Positions 44,576 to 56,260 are shown, counted from the first letter of the stretch. The stretch is 64,000 bases of DNA from Hippophae tibetana (GCA_037013495.1 CM072808.1:14361319-14425318), one strand, 5' to 3'. Translations and numbers: made by a program. The notes: generated by a model not told the origin, from the sequence alone.

Positions 44576-45084
44576 ATATGACAACATTATGGTAATTTTT
44601 ATAATGCATTAATTTCTCTATTCATGTGTCTGATGTTTAGGCAGCTTTTTTGATGGATGTTTTATTTGATAGATGTTTATGTGCTCATGTATTTAGGGGA
44701 ATGAGTTGTTATATGGACCTGTGTTTTGCGCAAACTTTATCTCATATCTCTTTCCTAGTTCCCTAGTATGACAACATCATGGTAGTCATTGGCCAGCCAA
44801 GTATAGGAAATCCACCAAGAATCATCATTCCGGTGTAATATCATGAATTCATAAAAAATAAATTATATATGTTAAAATATTAGTTGTTCCATAAGTTTAT
44901 GCGCACCAAAACTCAACCAACCCAAGTAACAAATCAGAGTTACACTTGACTTCATATTTAGAGCTCATTATAGCATTAAAAATACCAGCTTGATTCCAGA
45001 TAGCTTCATATCTATAGACAAAATATTAATACAAAGCTAATATGATTTCAAAGGGATAAGGTTATTATATCACTTTAGTTTCGA

Positions 45085-45299
45085 TGTGGTAATCTCTTTT
45101 ACTAATTTTTTAACATGTATAAGTTATTTTTTGTGAATTCATGATATTACATTATTATTTTTAATTTAATTACAAATAGTTCTTTGGTTGGAATAAGGGG
45201 GACTATGATATGTAAATTTTTTATGAATTACAAGAAAAATGGACAATACACTTGGTTCAAATTATAACATGAGGAGAAGAATCTGATAATATTGAATAA
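45085..45299 (+). pseudogene. Second copy of Ulp1 exon 8 region, tandem duplicate
   Basis: Repeats the segment that starts at 44,341: 'GATGTGGTAATCTCTTTTAC' at 45,082, 'AGTTCTTTGGTTGGAA' at 45,178 (acceptor AG intact here), and 'GAATCTGATAATATTGAATAAC' at 45,277. It is more degraded than the first copy. Confidence 0.75.
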
Positions 45300-45896
45300 C
45301 ATAGGACAATATCATGGTAATTTTTATAATCCTTTAATTTCTCCATTCCTTTGTCTTTGAAATTTGGACTCCTTGTTTGATGGATGTTTACGTGCTCATG
45401 TATTTAGGGGAATGAATTTTTATATGGACCATCTATTTTTTGCCCAAACTTCATCTCATCTCGCTTGTCTTGTTTCTTGGTCACTATACTGGTAATTCTA
45501 AGCAAACCAAGCTTCTTCTCCTTCAAATAAATTGGGAATATCACAAAATCCATGACAAAAGAGACGATATTATTTTATTTGTAATTTAAGTTAAATATAT
45601 ATGCATTGTATATAAATTATTTTGTTGTAATAAATTTAATTCTCAAGTAATTAATTAATATTTAATTTTTCAAGTATTTGTATTATTTAACTATTTTTTA
45701 AAACAGATTTTGGTTTTTTATGCTATTATGTGATCGAATAAAGGTTTTGAGTATAACAGAAAATGAGTAAATTTTGTATAAAAAAAATTCAAAATTTAAA
45801 GTCGGTTCACGTGTTGAACCGACTTTAAATTTTTAAGTCACAACATTTAAAATTGATTATTAACTGACTTTGAATGTCGGTTTTGGCGTAGTGAAT

Positions 45897-46259
45897 GATA
45901 TTCTTTTAGGAAAAAGTGTATAGTTTGTTTTCTTTTCTCCCTTTGGAGGCGACACTATATAGTTTGTGCTGATGATATCTCTTGATACACATCCTTGCCC
46001 TTTTGTCCTGTGATCTATTTTGAGGTCATCTTTGTCAACTCATTTGTTTATTGTTGTGATACTTGTTTGTTTCTTTAAAATTGTGTTTATCTTCCTTACT
46101 ACTTTAAAAATAAAAAAAGTATTTATATATGGTCCTTTGGCATTCACCTTCTTTCTTTCTCTTTCTTCCTAAGATTGTTTTGCAAGTTATTCTCTTTAGC
46201 TTTCTTACTGCATGTATAATAAAGTTAATAGATATTTTTTTGGTTTTGGAGTGGCATGT
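45897..46259. other. Unassigned sequence right of CACTA-3
   Basis: Continues the host sequence interrupted by CACTA-3. No gene or repeat recognised. Confidence 0.5.
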
Positions 46260-47760
46260 TGATGAGTGCTCAAAAAGCACTAAATAGATTGATTGTATTT
46301 TTTCTTCTATTCTTCTCTTTATCAAATTTTATGTCTTTCTTTATAAAAAAAATATGAAATTTATGAACAAAATTATGTTTGCTTAAATTATTAATCTTGG
46401 GGTCTTATGAACCCAATATTTTCACCATGTGATGATCTAATATTTTACCCAAATTATGAATTTAATTTAATTTAATTATATTATTTATTCTTATTTTTAT
46501 AATATTAATTGTTTGGCCAACAATTTATCTATAAAGGTAATTAAATAGATTTGAGAGAATTATTTAATTGTTTGTCTTGATTAAATAACATGCATAGTTT
46601 TTAGGGATAGATATATGATTCTTATGTATGTGATACATAATTGATGAATTGAGTAGTATGCAATATAATTGACATGAGAGTATGATTAGGTTAAATACTA
46701 TATGGTGTATAGTTTACTTGAGAGAGGAATACATGTTATATTAGATTCAATTGATCATGTGATTGCTCATGTAATTGATCTATAATTATATTGTGGCGAT
46801 TTTAGTGATTCACATGTTTAGAAAATTGGGAAATTAAGTATTATTAGATATTGTCTCATATATCTTCTTAGTTACTAAATTTGATTTAACTAATTATTGT
46901 TATTTATTTTTAGTTCTTTCAATTTTGTTTCCTTAAAATATAAAAACACCAAAAAAATTGATTTTTTTAAATTAGTTTTTAATAACCTAATCTATGTGGG
47001 AACAATATTTTCTTATCATTATATTACTTGTTGTAATACGCATATTTTGCAAATTCATTGAACATAATTCATGTTTGATTAAGTTTTTGTATGAACATAT
47101 ATATTTATACATATTTTCTTATTCTTTATTCATTTTCTTTTATTTAATTTTTTAATTTTAATTTATTTACTTAGTTATTTATTTTTAATTTAGACATCTC
47201 ATTTAGTGGTATGAGAAACATTTGAGTATATTGCATGAACATAGTTTATAATTAAATAACTTGCATAGTTTCTAGGCGGAGATGTATGATTTTTATGTAT
47301 GTGATCCATAATTGATAAGCCTAATGAGTATTATGCAATTTAATAATATACATGAGAGTATGATTAAATTAATTACTATATGGTGTATAGTTTACTTCAT
47401 AGAGGAGTACATGGTAAATTAGATTCAATTGATTATGTAATTAATAGATAATTATATTAGGGGGATTTTAGTGATTCACATGTTTAGAAAATTTGGAGAT
47501 TAAGTATTCCTATATATTTTCTCATATGTCTTCTCAGTTACCAAATATGAATTAATTAATTATTGTTATTTACTTTTAGTTATTTTCATTTTGTTTCCTT
47601 AAAATACACAAACACAAAAAAAATTGTTTTTTTAGTTTTAAAAATTTGTTTCTAATAAAATAATCTTCGTGGAAACAATATTTTCTTATCATTATATTAT
47701 TGTTGTAATATGTATACTTTGGTATTCATTGCATACACTTTGTGTGTGGCTGGTTAAGTT
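46260..47760 (+). repeat. 5' LTR of the Athila derivative, rearranged
   Basis: The first 25 bp (TGATGAGTGCTCAAAAAGCA...) match the start of LTR D at 42,011. At about 46,285 the sequence jumps into the R region of family A ('GATTGATTGTATTTTTTCTT', compare 52,659), so family A's own U3 is missing. R-U5 is then present twice, because about 46,590-47,250 is repeated as 47,251-47,960. Confidence 0.7.
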
Positions 47761-47960
47761 TTTGGTGTTGTTGCGAGGGATTATAAATATTACAAATTAA
47801 TTTTTTTTATTTTAGTTATTTTTCTTAATTTTTTTATTTACTTTTTTTTACTGATTTATTTATTTATTTTATATAATTTTTTTTAAAATTTTAATTTATT
47901 TAGTTATTTATTTATTTTTTATTTAGAAATCTCTTGTAATATTGTGGGAACACAATTGAG
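46590..47960 (+). repeat. Tandem duplication of LTR end plus leader
   Basis: Two diverged units of about 660-710 bp, each running from the LTR's R region ('TAAATAACATGCATAG' / 'TAAATAACTTGCATAG') through 'TTTTCTTATCATTATATTA', the primer site area, and the TTTA-rich leader. The primer site is lost in the first unit and kept in the second. Confidence 0.8.
47765..47784 (+). other. Primer binding site (tRNA-Asp type), decayed
   Basis: TGGTGTTGTTGCGAGGGATT, compared with TGGCGCCGTTGCCGGGGATT. Most changes are C-to-T, as expected from methylated DNA. Confidence 0.75.
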
Positions 47961-47995
47961 TCTATAGTATAAGCAGAGTTCATGAGGGAGAAATC

Positions 47996-49060
47996 TTGCC
48001 TTTAGATCTCAAAATTGAGCATACTTTAAGATCAATAAGGAAACACCAATTTGTTACACAAGTGGAGAAAATGGTTAATCCATTAGAAATAAACAATAAT
48101 GAATTGAACTTGGAAAATCATATACTTTTGATGGATGATATAGAAAGAGCTATGAATGAATATGCAATAAGTACGTTGAAAGGGTTGAATCAAGTATTTG
48201 AACTAAAGCTAGTAATGTTTCAAATGCTACAAACAATTGGACAATTTTGTGGATTACCAGCAGAGGATCCTCATCTACATCTCAAATTGTTTATTGAAGT
48301 TGTAGACCAAAGAGGCATTTAGGCTTTGATTATTCCCTCTCTTTAGAAGATCATGCTCGACCTTGGCTAAACTCTTTGCCACCTAATTCCATTACAACTT
48401 GGAATGGTTTGGTGGAGAAATTCTTGATGAAATACTTCCTACCAATAAAAAATGCCAAACTTAGAAATGACATTACCTTCTACCAATAATATGAAGGAGA
48501 GTCTTTATATGAAACATAGGAAAGATTCAAGAAATTGCTAAGGAAGTGTCCTCATCATGATATTCCTTCTTGGATTCAAATGGAGAATTTTTACAATGGT
48601 CTTAATGCTCAAACAAGAACTATTGTTGATGCATCTACTAATGGAGCTCTACTAGCCAAATCTTGCAATCAAGCTTATGATTTACTTGAGAAAATGGATA
48701 GCAATAATTATCAATGGCAATTGGATAGAATGAAAACCATAAGAAGAGTAGTCGGAGTACATGAGGTAAATAAAATCACAACACTTACAGCTCAAATTTT
48801 ATCTTTGGTTAATCTTTTGAAGGCTCAAAACTTGCCAGCAAGTATAAACCAGGTCTAAGATTTTGGGGTGTTATGTGTCTTTTGTGGTGGAGCCTATTTG
48901 TTTGATAATTTTCCAAATAATCCTAAATCAGTATTCTATGTGGATAATGTGAACCAAAAAAATAATCCATACTCAAACACATATAACCTAGGATGGAGAC
49001 AACAACCAAATTTCTCTTGGAATAACAATAATGAGGTGATAATCAATTAAATCGTCAATC
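47996..49060 (+). pseudogene. Athila gag, nearly full length but broken
   Basis: Nucleocapsid precursor. Blocks in order: 'LKLVMFQMLQTIGQFCGLPA' with 'EDPHLHLKLFIEV' (capsid start), 'DYSLSLEDHARPWLNSLPPN', 'KFLMKYFLPIKNAKLRNDIT', 'LLRKCPHHDIPSWIQMENFY' with 'NGLNAQTRTIVDASTNGALL', and 'DSNNYQWQLDR'. These match Athila gag throughout. At 48,868 the zinc knuckle reads CVFCGGAYLFDNF: the His and last Cys of the CCHC motif are lost. A frameshift near 48,320 and stops near 48,488, 48,517 and 48,856 break the frame. The ATG at 47,996 is near the expected start, but the N-terminus is short. Confidence 0.8.
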
Positions 49061-49389
49061 ATTTCCACCACCTGTTTTTCGACAACCCTAGTAATCACAA
49101 GCCCAAAACCACCTACTAAGGATAATACAAATGCTTTAATTGGGATGATGGAAGACATCATCCAATCATTTAATACAAAAATGTTAACTCAAGAGTCTTC
49201 AATTTGAAATTTAGAGACTCAAATGGGGAAACTTACCCAGGCCTCAAGGTAACTTTCCAAGTGACACAATTGTAAACCCAAAAAGAGAAAGTAAGGACCA
49301 TTGCAATGCCATAGACTTCAAGAGTGGTAAAACTCTAGAGGAGGAACATAGCACCCAAAAAGATGATGAGGAACAAGTAAATAAAAAGG

Positions 49390-50260
49390 ATGTGGAGGAA
49401 TTAGTGGATAAAAAGAGTAATGGAAAGGAAGTAATTCAGCTAAAAAAGAGCAACCTCTACAAACCCACTATTCCTTTTTCTCAAAGACTACAAAGAAAAA
49501 GTTTGATACTTAGTTTTCAAAATTTCTTGATGTTTTCAAGAAGCTGCACAAAACATACCATTTGTATATGCACTTGAATAAATACCATCTCATTCCAAAT
49601 TCATGACGGATATATTGTAAAAGAAAAGGAGGTTGGAGATCATGAAGCAATAACCTTGAATGAAGGTTGTAGTTCCATCCTTGATAAAATATTACCACAA
49701 AAACTAAATGATCTAGGTATTTTTGAAATTCCTTGAACAATTGGGAACATCCATTTTGGAAAGGAACTATATTATTTGGGTTCTAGCATTAACCTCATGC
49801 CATTATTGATTTTCAAGAGATTGGGGATTGGTAAAGCCAAATCCAATTCAATAACATTACAAATGGTAGATAGATCAATTAAGAGACCTTAGGGTATGGT
49901 AGAAGATGTGCTAGCAAAAGTGACAAGTTCATCTTTCTGATAAATTCATTTTACCAGACATGGAAAAGGACAATAACATTTCTATCATACTTGGTGATCC
50001 ATTCTTAGCAATCAAAAAAGCATCCATTGATGTACAAAAAGGTGAGCTTGCAATGAGAGTGCAAGATGAACAGGTAACATTTAAAGTTTTTAGAGCATCT
50101 AAACCTCCTCATATTGATAGTTCTTATGAATGCTTAAGCATAAATGTTACTGATTGTGGGATCAACTTAAAGGGTTACCCACACTTAAGACTATTACATA
50201 TGATGCTATGAACAAGGATATAAACTCACCAGAAAACAACTCATTATATTTTAACTTTTA
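49390..50260 (+). pseudogene. Athila protease region, catalytic Asp lost
   Basis: The linker 'NLYKPTIPFSQRLQRK' (about 49,450) leads to the protease. At about 49,768 the frame reads YYLGSSINLMPLL where Athila proteases have CDLGASINLMPL, so the catalytic Asp is Tyr. Then come 'VDRSIKRP' and, from 49,960, 'ISIILGDPFLAIKKASIDVQ' with 'KGELAMRVQDEQVTFKVF'. Stops and frameshifts lie between the blocks. Collinear with 3,060-3,620 in the other derivative. Confidence 0.75.
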
Positions 50261-50336
50261 AAGTATGGAATCAAAGGTTGATATTGTGGAATGTGTAAAA
50301 GTTTTGGAAGAAATTCCTCTCATGTGAGTATCAAAA

Positions 50337-50588
50337 GTGATTATGGACAGTTTTGGGATAGAAACTATGATCAAACTATCAATGGTAGGGCCACCAAGGT
50401 TAGACCTCACAATGTTACCCTACCATTCCAAATCAAGTAGGCTAGTGAAAGAGTCTTATAAAGAGGTGAAAAAGATGTTGGAAATACATAAATTGGATAA
50501 GTTAAGGCATAGTGCTTTTAAGAATGCCAAAAAATTCAAAAAGCAAACAAAAATATGGCAGGAAAAGAGAATTGAGCACCTTTTTTAG
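50337..50588 (+). pseudogene. Pol linker fused to integrase C-terminus, open frame of 83 codons
   Basis: The open frame begins in linker ('VGPPRLDLTMLPYHSKSSRL', equivalent to the 'PKLELKPLPxHL' segment just before RT) and passes into 'LEIHKLDKLRHSAFKNAKKF' with 'KKQTKIWQEKRIEH', the integrase C-terminal segment usually seen as 'LNELxELRxxAYENAKIYKxKTKxWHDKxI'. The junction is the same as at 4,041-4,190, so it was inherited by both copies. The piece has no known function on its own. Confidence 0.75.
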
Positions 50589-51961
50589 GAAACAAAAAAT
50601 ACAATATTATTGAACAAATCAAGACTCAAACTAGTTTTGAGCAAACTCAAAAGTAAATGGACATAGAAGGATGAAACATAGGACTTGATATAATCGTCTA
50701 GTCAAGGATGTAAAACATGAAAATGGTTAGGAGACAACCCAACATTATTTTACTTATATTTTCATTTTTTGTAGATGAATAAATGTGGAGAGAAATAGCA
50801 CAACAAGATTAAGCATTTTAATGATAGATGTGGTGTGCCAAGGCTAATGGAGTTTTCTTTCCTTTTACTTTTTCATATTTATATGTGCATATTGAGGACA
50901 ATGTGCAATTTATGTTTGGGGAAGGAAACTTCATTCTCTATTTTAGTAATTACTATGAATTTTAAATTTTTAGGGAATTTTTTTTAATTTTTATGATGTT
51001 TTTAATCACAATTTGGGTATAAATTGATAAATATATGGAAACTAGATGCATGCATGCTTGATATGAAATTCTAAATAGTACTTAGAAAGAGAAATGATTT
51101 AGGCCTTAATTGGATTGATGGATGGAGCCTTTCAAGCTAATCATTGATAATATGATTAGTCACCCATTTGAGCCTAACAAAGAACCTTTCATATCTTTAA
51201 TTCATATTTTATACCTAACCAATAGGCATTACCTTTACCCTTGTAGAAAAATAAAAAAATGCAATCATGTGTTATGCTATAGAGTAAGGTGAAATGTAAT
51301 GCACCAAAAAATGAAGAAGCAAAACTCAAAACACAATTATCCCTTTAAAGAAAAAGAAAATAAAATTGAAAATAAGTTTATGGGTGTTGTGAAGTTACAA
51401 AAAAATGAACGTGGAATAAAATAATATGAAAAGAATGATAAGAGAGGGTGAATTGAAATATCAAGTTAAAGCTCAATTGTAGTTAAAAAGTGCATGATGA
51501 ACAAAATTTTAAGGTGTAGAAAGAGCCTAAATGTCTTCATTTATCAACCCCCACCTAATCCTTACATTACATGCATGTAAAGTCCTTGTTGATATTTAGC
51601 TAAGTGCATATTTATATTAGTGGAGAGAGATGTGAAAAATAGATTTATGAGACGTGTTGTAAGATTGAATTGATTAGGATGCTCATATATGTTGATTTCA
51701 TGAGTGCATTAAATGATATCATGTGTAGCACACACAAAATAATCAATTTGTCAAAAACCTTGCACATCCTTGTATTGAGGGAAATTAGATTGATGAATAT
51801 GTGGACCTCCTTGTCAAATAATTGTACGACTTTTTAGGGGGATAGTTTTTACTAAATATGCTTGTATTAGCATATATATATATATATATGAATATACTAC
51901 CCATGCCATTTTATTTATTTAGACTTAGCTTTACTCGATGACAAGTAAAGAGTTAATTTTA
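50589..51961 (+). other. 3' UTR and PPT of the Athila derivative
   Basis: No gene. Landmarks: 'GTTAGGAGACAACCCAACAT' (50,727, a form of the conserved TGGGAGGCAACCCA block), 'ATTGAGGACAATGTGCAATT' (50,891), and 51,180-51,950 collinear with 4,201-5,070. It ends with 'AAGTAAAGAGTTAATTTTA' before the LTR start. Confidence 0.75.
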
Positions 51962-53411
51962 TGAAAGTAGAGTCATTACTGCACTCTTTTACTTAATATT
52001 TTTTTGTTTTATTCAATAAATAGTATTTTTGGGGTTAAAAATATTAAAATATAAACTTTTTAGTGAAAAGGGGTAAAAATATAATTTCTAGATTTTTTAC
52101 GAATTTTCATTGAATTTATATGAATTTTTAACACATAACCAATTAGGAGATACCATGTGGTGCCACAGAAGCAAAAGAGCTGGCTAGGTAAGCCACACAG
52201 ACAATACGCCTATAGAAACAACGAATTGTAGATCATCGTGTGTGACGAGTAATGTAGCACCTTGCCACGTGTCAGCACGACATTCATCCCGATTCCATCC
52301 TGCTTGGTCAAGGTACCACCACACATCTTGACCTGATTTCTTCAGTCGTTCCACACTACAAAGCATCATTCTCTAATTTGACCACCAAATCCCACATGCC
52401 ATTTTTCCGATTTTGATTGGCTGGAAATGTTAATTCTTCTTGTATTGATCTCAACATTTAATTTGAAGCTAATTTGACGATCAGGATTACACTTGAGCTA
52501 AAGTTAACCTTCTAATCATCATATAAACCCTAACGAGCCATCATTAGCATAATTGTTTTTCATTTTTTGGAGCTAAGAAAGAAAAATTCAAAATTCAAAA
52601 TGAGATATAATTTTGGTATAGATGGGAGAGGAGATTAGTACTACAATTAAAGAGATTGATTGTATTTCTTCTTCTACTGTTTTCTTTATCAATTTTTATG
52701 TCTTTCTTTATGCAAACTATGAGCTTTATAAAAACTTTATGTTTGGTTAATTTATTAATCTAAGGGTCTTATAAACCCAATTTTCACCACATGATGATCA
52801 AATATTTTACTCAATTATGAATTCATTTTAATTATATTATTTAATCTGATTTTTATGCTATTAATTGTTTTGCCAAAAAATTATCTAAAGAGGAAATTAA
52901 ATAGATTTGAGCAAATTATTTAATAGTTTGTTTTGATTAAATAGCATGCATAGTTTTTAGGTAGAGCTAGATGTATGATTCTTATGTATGTGATCCATAA
53001 TTGATGAGCTTCATGAGTAGTATGCAATTTAATTGGCATGAGAGTGTGATTAAATTAATTACTATATGGTGTAGTTTACTTGATAGATGAATACAAGTAA
53101 AATTAGATTCAATTGGTCATGTAATTAATTGATACTTATATTGGAGGGATTAAGTATTTCTAGATATTTTTGTATGTATCTTCTTAGTTATCAAATCTGA
53201 ATTAATTAATTATTGTTATTTACTTTTAATTATTTTAATTTTGCTTCCTCAAAATATACAAACACAAAAAAAAAATTGATTTTTATTTTTTTAGTTTAAA
53301 AAATTAGATTCTAATAAAATAATCTCTTTGACAATGATTGTTTCTTATCATTATATTACTTGTTGTGATACTTATACTTGCATATTCATTGCATCTACTT
53401 CGTGTGTGGCA
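51962..53411 (+). repeat. 3' LTR, Athila family A (U3 variant 1)
   Basis: Starts TGAAAGTAGAGTCATTAC, like the minus-strand LTR at 3,015. The U3 includes 'TTGCCACGTGTCAGCACG' (52,263). R-U5 from about 52,660 is shared with all family A LTRs. The end near 53,411 ('CGTGTGTGGCA') is matched to 47,745. Confidence 0.75.
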
Positions 53412-54196
53412 AATAACTTATGTATGTATAAATTCTTGAGTTGAATTTGAAAGGAACTTTTCTTGCACAGGTCATAACTTTATAAATTGGTATAGTTATT
53501 TTGAAAAACTTGCATTAATCTCTTGATTAGTGATTTGTATGTCTCTAACAAGCTCTAGAATCCACTTTTACTGTCTCGTGAGATGAAATCGTAGGTGCTA
53601 CTTAGATAGGGAGAGGATTTAGGCCATCTTTGGATCATTTGATCCTTTCAAGCTATCAATGTTTTTTATCCTCAGTCTCTCTTCTTTAGCCTTTATGTTT
53701 TTTCTTCATTTCTTTGTACCTACTAGCTTAGCCCAAATGATAAAACCCACTAACCTTGCACACCTTCAGTTGCGTTTCAATTTTGTTAATTATTGAAACT
53801 ATTGTTTTGGGATTGTCTATGTTACCCTTGTGTTTAAAGAAAAATAAAAGGAAATGAAATGAAAAAAAAGTAAAAGTAAGAGAGAATAAGGGGTATTAGC
53901 ACATGTATGCTAAGACATAAAATGAAAAAGATCACTTGCTTGGGAATGTGAGCTTTTGAAATTTGAGATGTAGAAGGAAAATAACCTAAGTCTAAAGGTT
54001 TACTAATTGTTTGTGAGATCTTTACTTAAGGTGTAAGTTTTGATCGACTAAAGGTATGCCTAAACTTAAATATCTCTTCTCTTCTACCCAATCTTTGGCC
54101 TTTCATTACAAGCTTTAAAAGACTTATTTCTTTCTTCCAAGCTTGCACTTACATTAGTGGAGAGAGAGGCTCAAAGTGGACATGTAGATTAATATA
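53412..54196 (+). other. 3' UTR remnant resembling the family B element
   Basis: 'GATTTAGGCCATCTTTGGAT' (53,617) with the following 'CATTTGATCCTTTC' matches 25,864-25,900 of the family B 3' region. No coding sequence. It ends at the MITE's target duplication. Confidence 0.6.
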
Positions 54197-54204
54197 GTTG
54201 ACAA

Positions 54205-54603
54205 TAGTGGTGTTCAAGGTCTGATTTTGAGTAAAAAGAAATTAGCTAGACTGGACAGTTCATATTGCTAGAACCCGACTGGATCGGACCGTTTGGGTAT
54301 TAAAATGTTGTAACCAAATGGTTTGGTCTGGTTTGGTTAACTATTTAACCCGGTTAATTATACATAAATATGATACACGTAATTATATATCTTTGATTAA
54401 AATATGAGAAATTTAATCAACGGTTTGTAAGAAGTGATATGAGAAATTTAATATATTATTAAAACTAGTCATGTCTTATTCGATCCATTTAAAAATTAAT
54501 ATAACTGGACCGAATCGTTTGATTTATAAAATTTTTTGGACCATTCCAATCCGATCTAATTTTCCAGTTTAATTCGGTTGGGCCCGGTTGTTGGACACCA
54601 CTA
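54205..54603. mobile_element. hAT-type MITE, 399 bp
   Basis: The terminal inverted repeats are TAGTGGTGTTCAA at the left and, reverse-complemented, TAGTGGTGTCCAA at the right. An exact 8-bp target duplication GTTGACAA lies at 54,197-54,204 and 54,604-54,611. The ends are rich in CCGG/AACCGG-type motifs. No coding capacity. TIR type and 8-bp duplication fit the hAT superfamily. Confidence 0.9.
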
Positions 54604-54689
54604 GTTGACAATAGTATAAAGAAGTCAAACTTAGGGTCAAATTTTACACAATAAAATTTTTAAATTTTGTCGAAGATAGTCTACATTTA

Positions 54690-55151
54690 GTGAAAAATAG
54701 TTTTTTTGGTGAAATTTTCAACAATAAAAGTGTTTTCTCTTATAGTGTGGTCACAGTTGTGGAAAACCTACAATCACATGCAATTGTTGAGAAGCCTTCT
54801 CTAATAGTTGGTAACCCTTCAAAGATTACTATTGTCATTATTTTAGAGAGTGGTGAGCAACTAAAGAAGCCCTAAACAGTCTCTAAGAATGATTTATCCA
54901 AAGAAGGGATTAGTAAAAAGGGAAAAACCATCAATTCCAAAGAATCCAATGTAAAACCAAAGGTAGTATTCAAACCTTTTTTTTCTACTAATGAGTTTGT
55001 TTTATCTTTATCCAATAGGTTTAAGAAACATAATCATGAAAGGAAAGTTTTGGAGATTTTTCCCAAGCTCCAAATCTACATACTTCTTATGGAAGATATT
55101 AAGTAGGTGCCTTGGTAGGAAAAATACCTTAAGAAACTTTTTTTTACCAAA
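54690..55151 (+). pseudogene. Athila gag-protease linker, left part, interrupted by solo LTR B
   Basis: The frames encode 'EFVLSLSNRFKKHNHERKVL', 'EIFPKLQIYILLMEDIK', 'VPWWEKYLKKLFFTK', a divergent version of the Athila segment '…YPxRxKKKxxxKQFxKFLEVFKKLxIxIPFxEALEQMPxYxKFLKDLLTKK'. Two stops are in frame. The reading continues across the solo LTR: at 57,153 the same frame gives 'HKLKDSKEIDVG', the expected continuation. It therefore forms one old open segment split by the insertion at 55,152. The open frame at 54,690 shows no recognisable motif in its first half. Confidence 0.65.
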
Positions 55152-55639
55152 TGATAACTCTATTTTATATAGTTATTTTCATCTATTTTATTTATTATAA
55201 TTGCTATGTTTTTAATATTTTTAGTTAATTTTAGTTTAATAAATTAGTATTTACTATTTTTTATATATTTTAAGAAAATTAAATAATTTGTATCGAAAAC
55301 GTACTTAATTGCAAATTTGTGTCCAAAAATATAATTTCAAATAAAAGAAATTTTAATTGCAATTTATAAAAGTCAAAAATAAAATTAAAATTAAAATCGC
55401 GCTTAATTGTAATTATTAAAAGTTTAAAATTTTAATTTAAATTAGAAAAGAGCTTAACTATAATTAAAGAAAGATAAAATTGTAATTTAAATTAAATTTG
55501 TGGGCCAAAATGAAATTAATTAAAGGTTAATATTCTGCGTAGGTGAGCAGAATCCACGCGCCACTCAGCACGCGCGAAACGTGGGCCGTCCGATCAGCAA
55601 ACAAACGGCTAAGATACGCGCGTCCTTTTCACACCCGAC

Positions 55640-56130
55640 CAAATCACGTGGGTGCAGATCTTATCTTTCACGCGGCTCGGCACCCGAGTGGGGCCCACTT
55701 GCCGCACATGCCGGCGTGCAGGTGGGACCCACGTGTCTGTCGCGTCTAGCCACTGTCCCCACGTTACGCGCGCCTCTGATCCCGTGCGCTGATCTCTGTA
55801 TGCAACTAGATCTTCAGCCAATCAAATCATGCCACGTGTCCGCACTAATCCCTACCGCGAATCAGAAGATGCCACGTGTCCCACTCTATTTTTCAGCGAA
55901 TCATGTTATGACACGTGTCATGTTATGATGAGCGCGGAAGCGCAGGATCATGCCCGCGTGCAGCCGTTGTCTCCCGTGCGACAATCCATCGTGCGCTCGT
56001 TTCCCGCATCCAATGAAATGCTGCCATGTGTCCGCATTAAATCCTAGCAGCGAATCAGGCACTGACACGTGGTATGCACTTTGAATAAAAAAAAATCAGA
56101 AACGGCTCTGCTTGTTTCACGTGTGGATTT
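55640..56130 (+). promoter_or_regulatory. G-box cluster in LTR B U3
   Basis: Seven CACGTG hexamers, several in the context AATCA - 5 to 10 bp - GCCACGTGTC. CACGTG is the core of plant G-box/ABRE elements bound by bZIP and bHLH factors. Regulation by light, stress or ABA is a plausible inference, not shown. Confidence 0.55.
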
Positions 56131-56252
56131 TAATAATGTTTTCGATATCGAATTTCGATACGCGTCGATTTTAGTTTCGATACAAATATTTACGCATTTT
56201 TATAAAAAAAATGAAATAAAAAATGTAATATTTTAGATGTATTATTTTTAGC

Positions 56253-56260
56253 TATAAATA
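56253..56260 (+). promoter_or_regulatory. LTR TATA box (family B)
   Basis: TATAAATA immediately downstream of the G-box cluster region, at the same place as in the minus-strand LTR at 28,436. Confidence 0.6.

Larger units (their letters stand above)
41424..45893 (+). mobile_element. CACTA-3, a deletion-derivative CACTA element containing a solo LTR
   Basis: Left TIR CACTACTACAAAAGTGC, right end, reverse-complemented, CACTACGCCAAAACCGAC. Target duplication AAT lies at 41,421-41,423 and 45,894-45,896. It has a subterminal array at the left, a leader (43,864-44,100) similar to that of CACTA-2, the last two exons of the Ulp1 gene, and a second, duplicated last exon. Without the solo LTR (42,011-43,858) it is about 2.6 kb. 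No transposase sequence remains. Confidence 0.88.
46260..53411 (+). mobile_element. Athila derivative, plus strand, with both LTRs; RT to integrase core deleted
   Basis: Order: rearranged 5' LTR (46,260-47,760), primer site, leader, gag (47,996-49,060), protease (49,390-50,260), linker fused to the integrase tail (50,337-50,588), 3' UTR, PPT and 3' LTR (51,962-53,411). Without reverse transcriptase, RNase H and the integrase core it could move only with enzymes supplied by another element. Target duplications are not recognisable, because the left end is fused to a fragment of another LTR. Confidence 0.82.
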
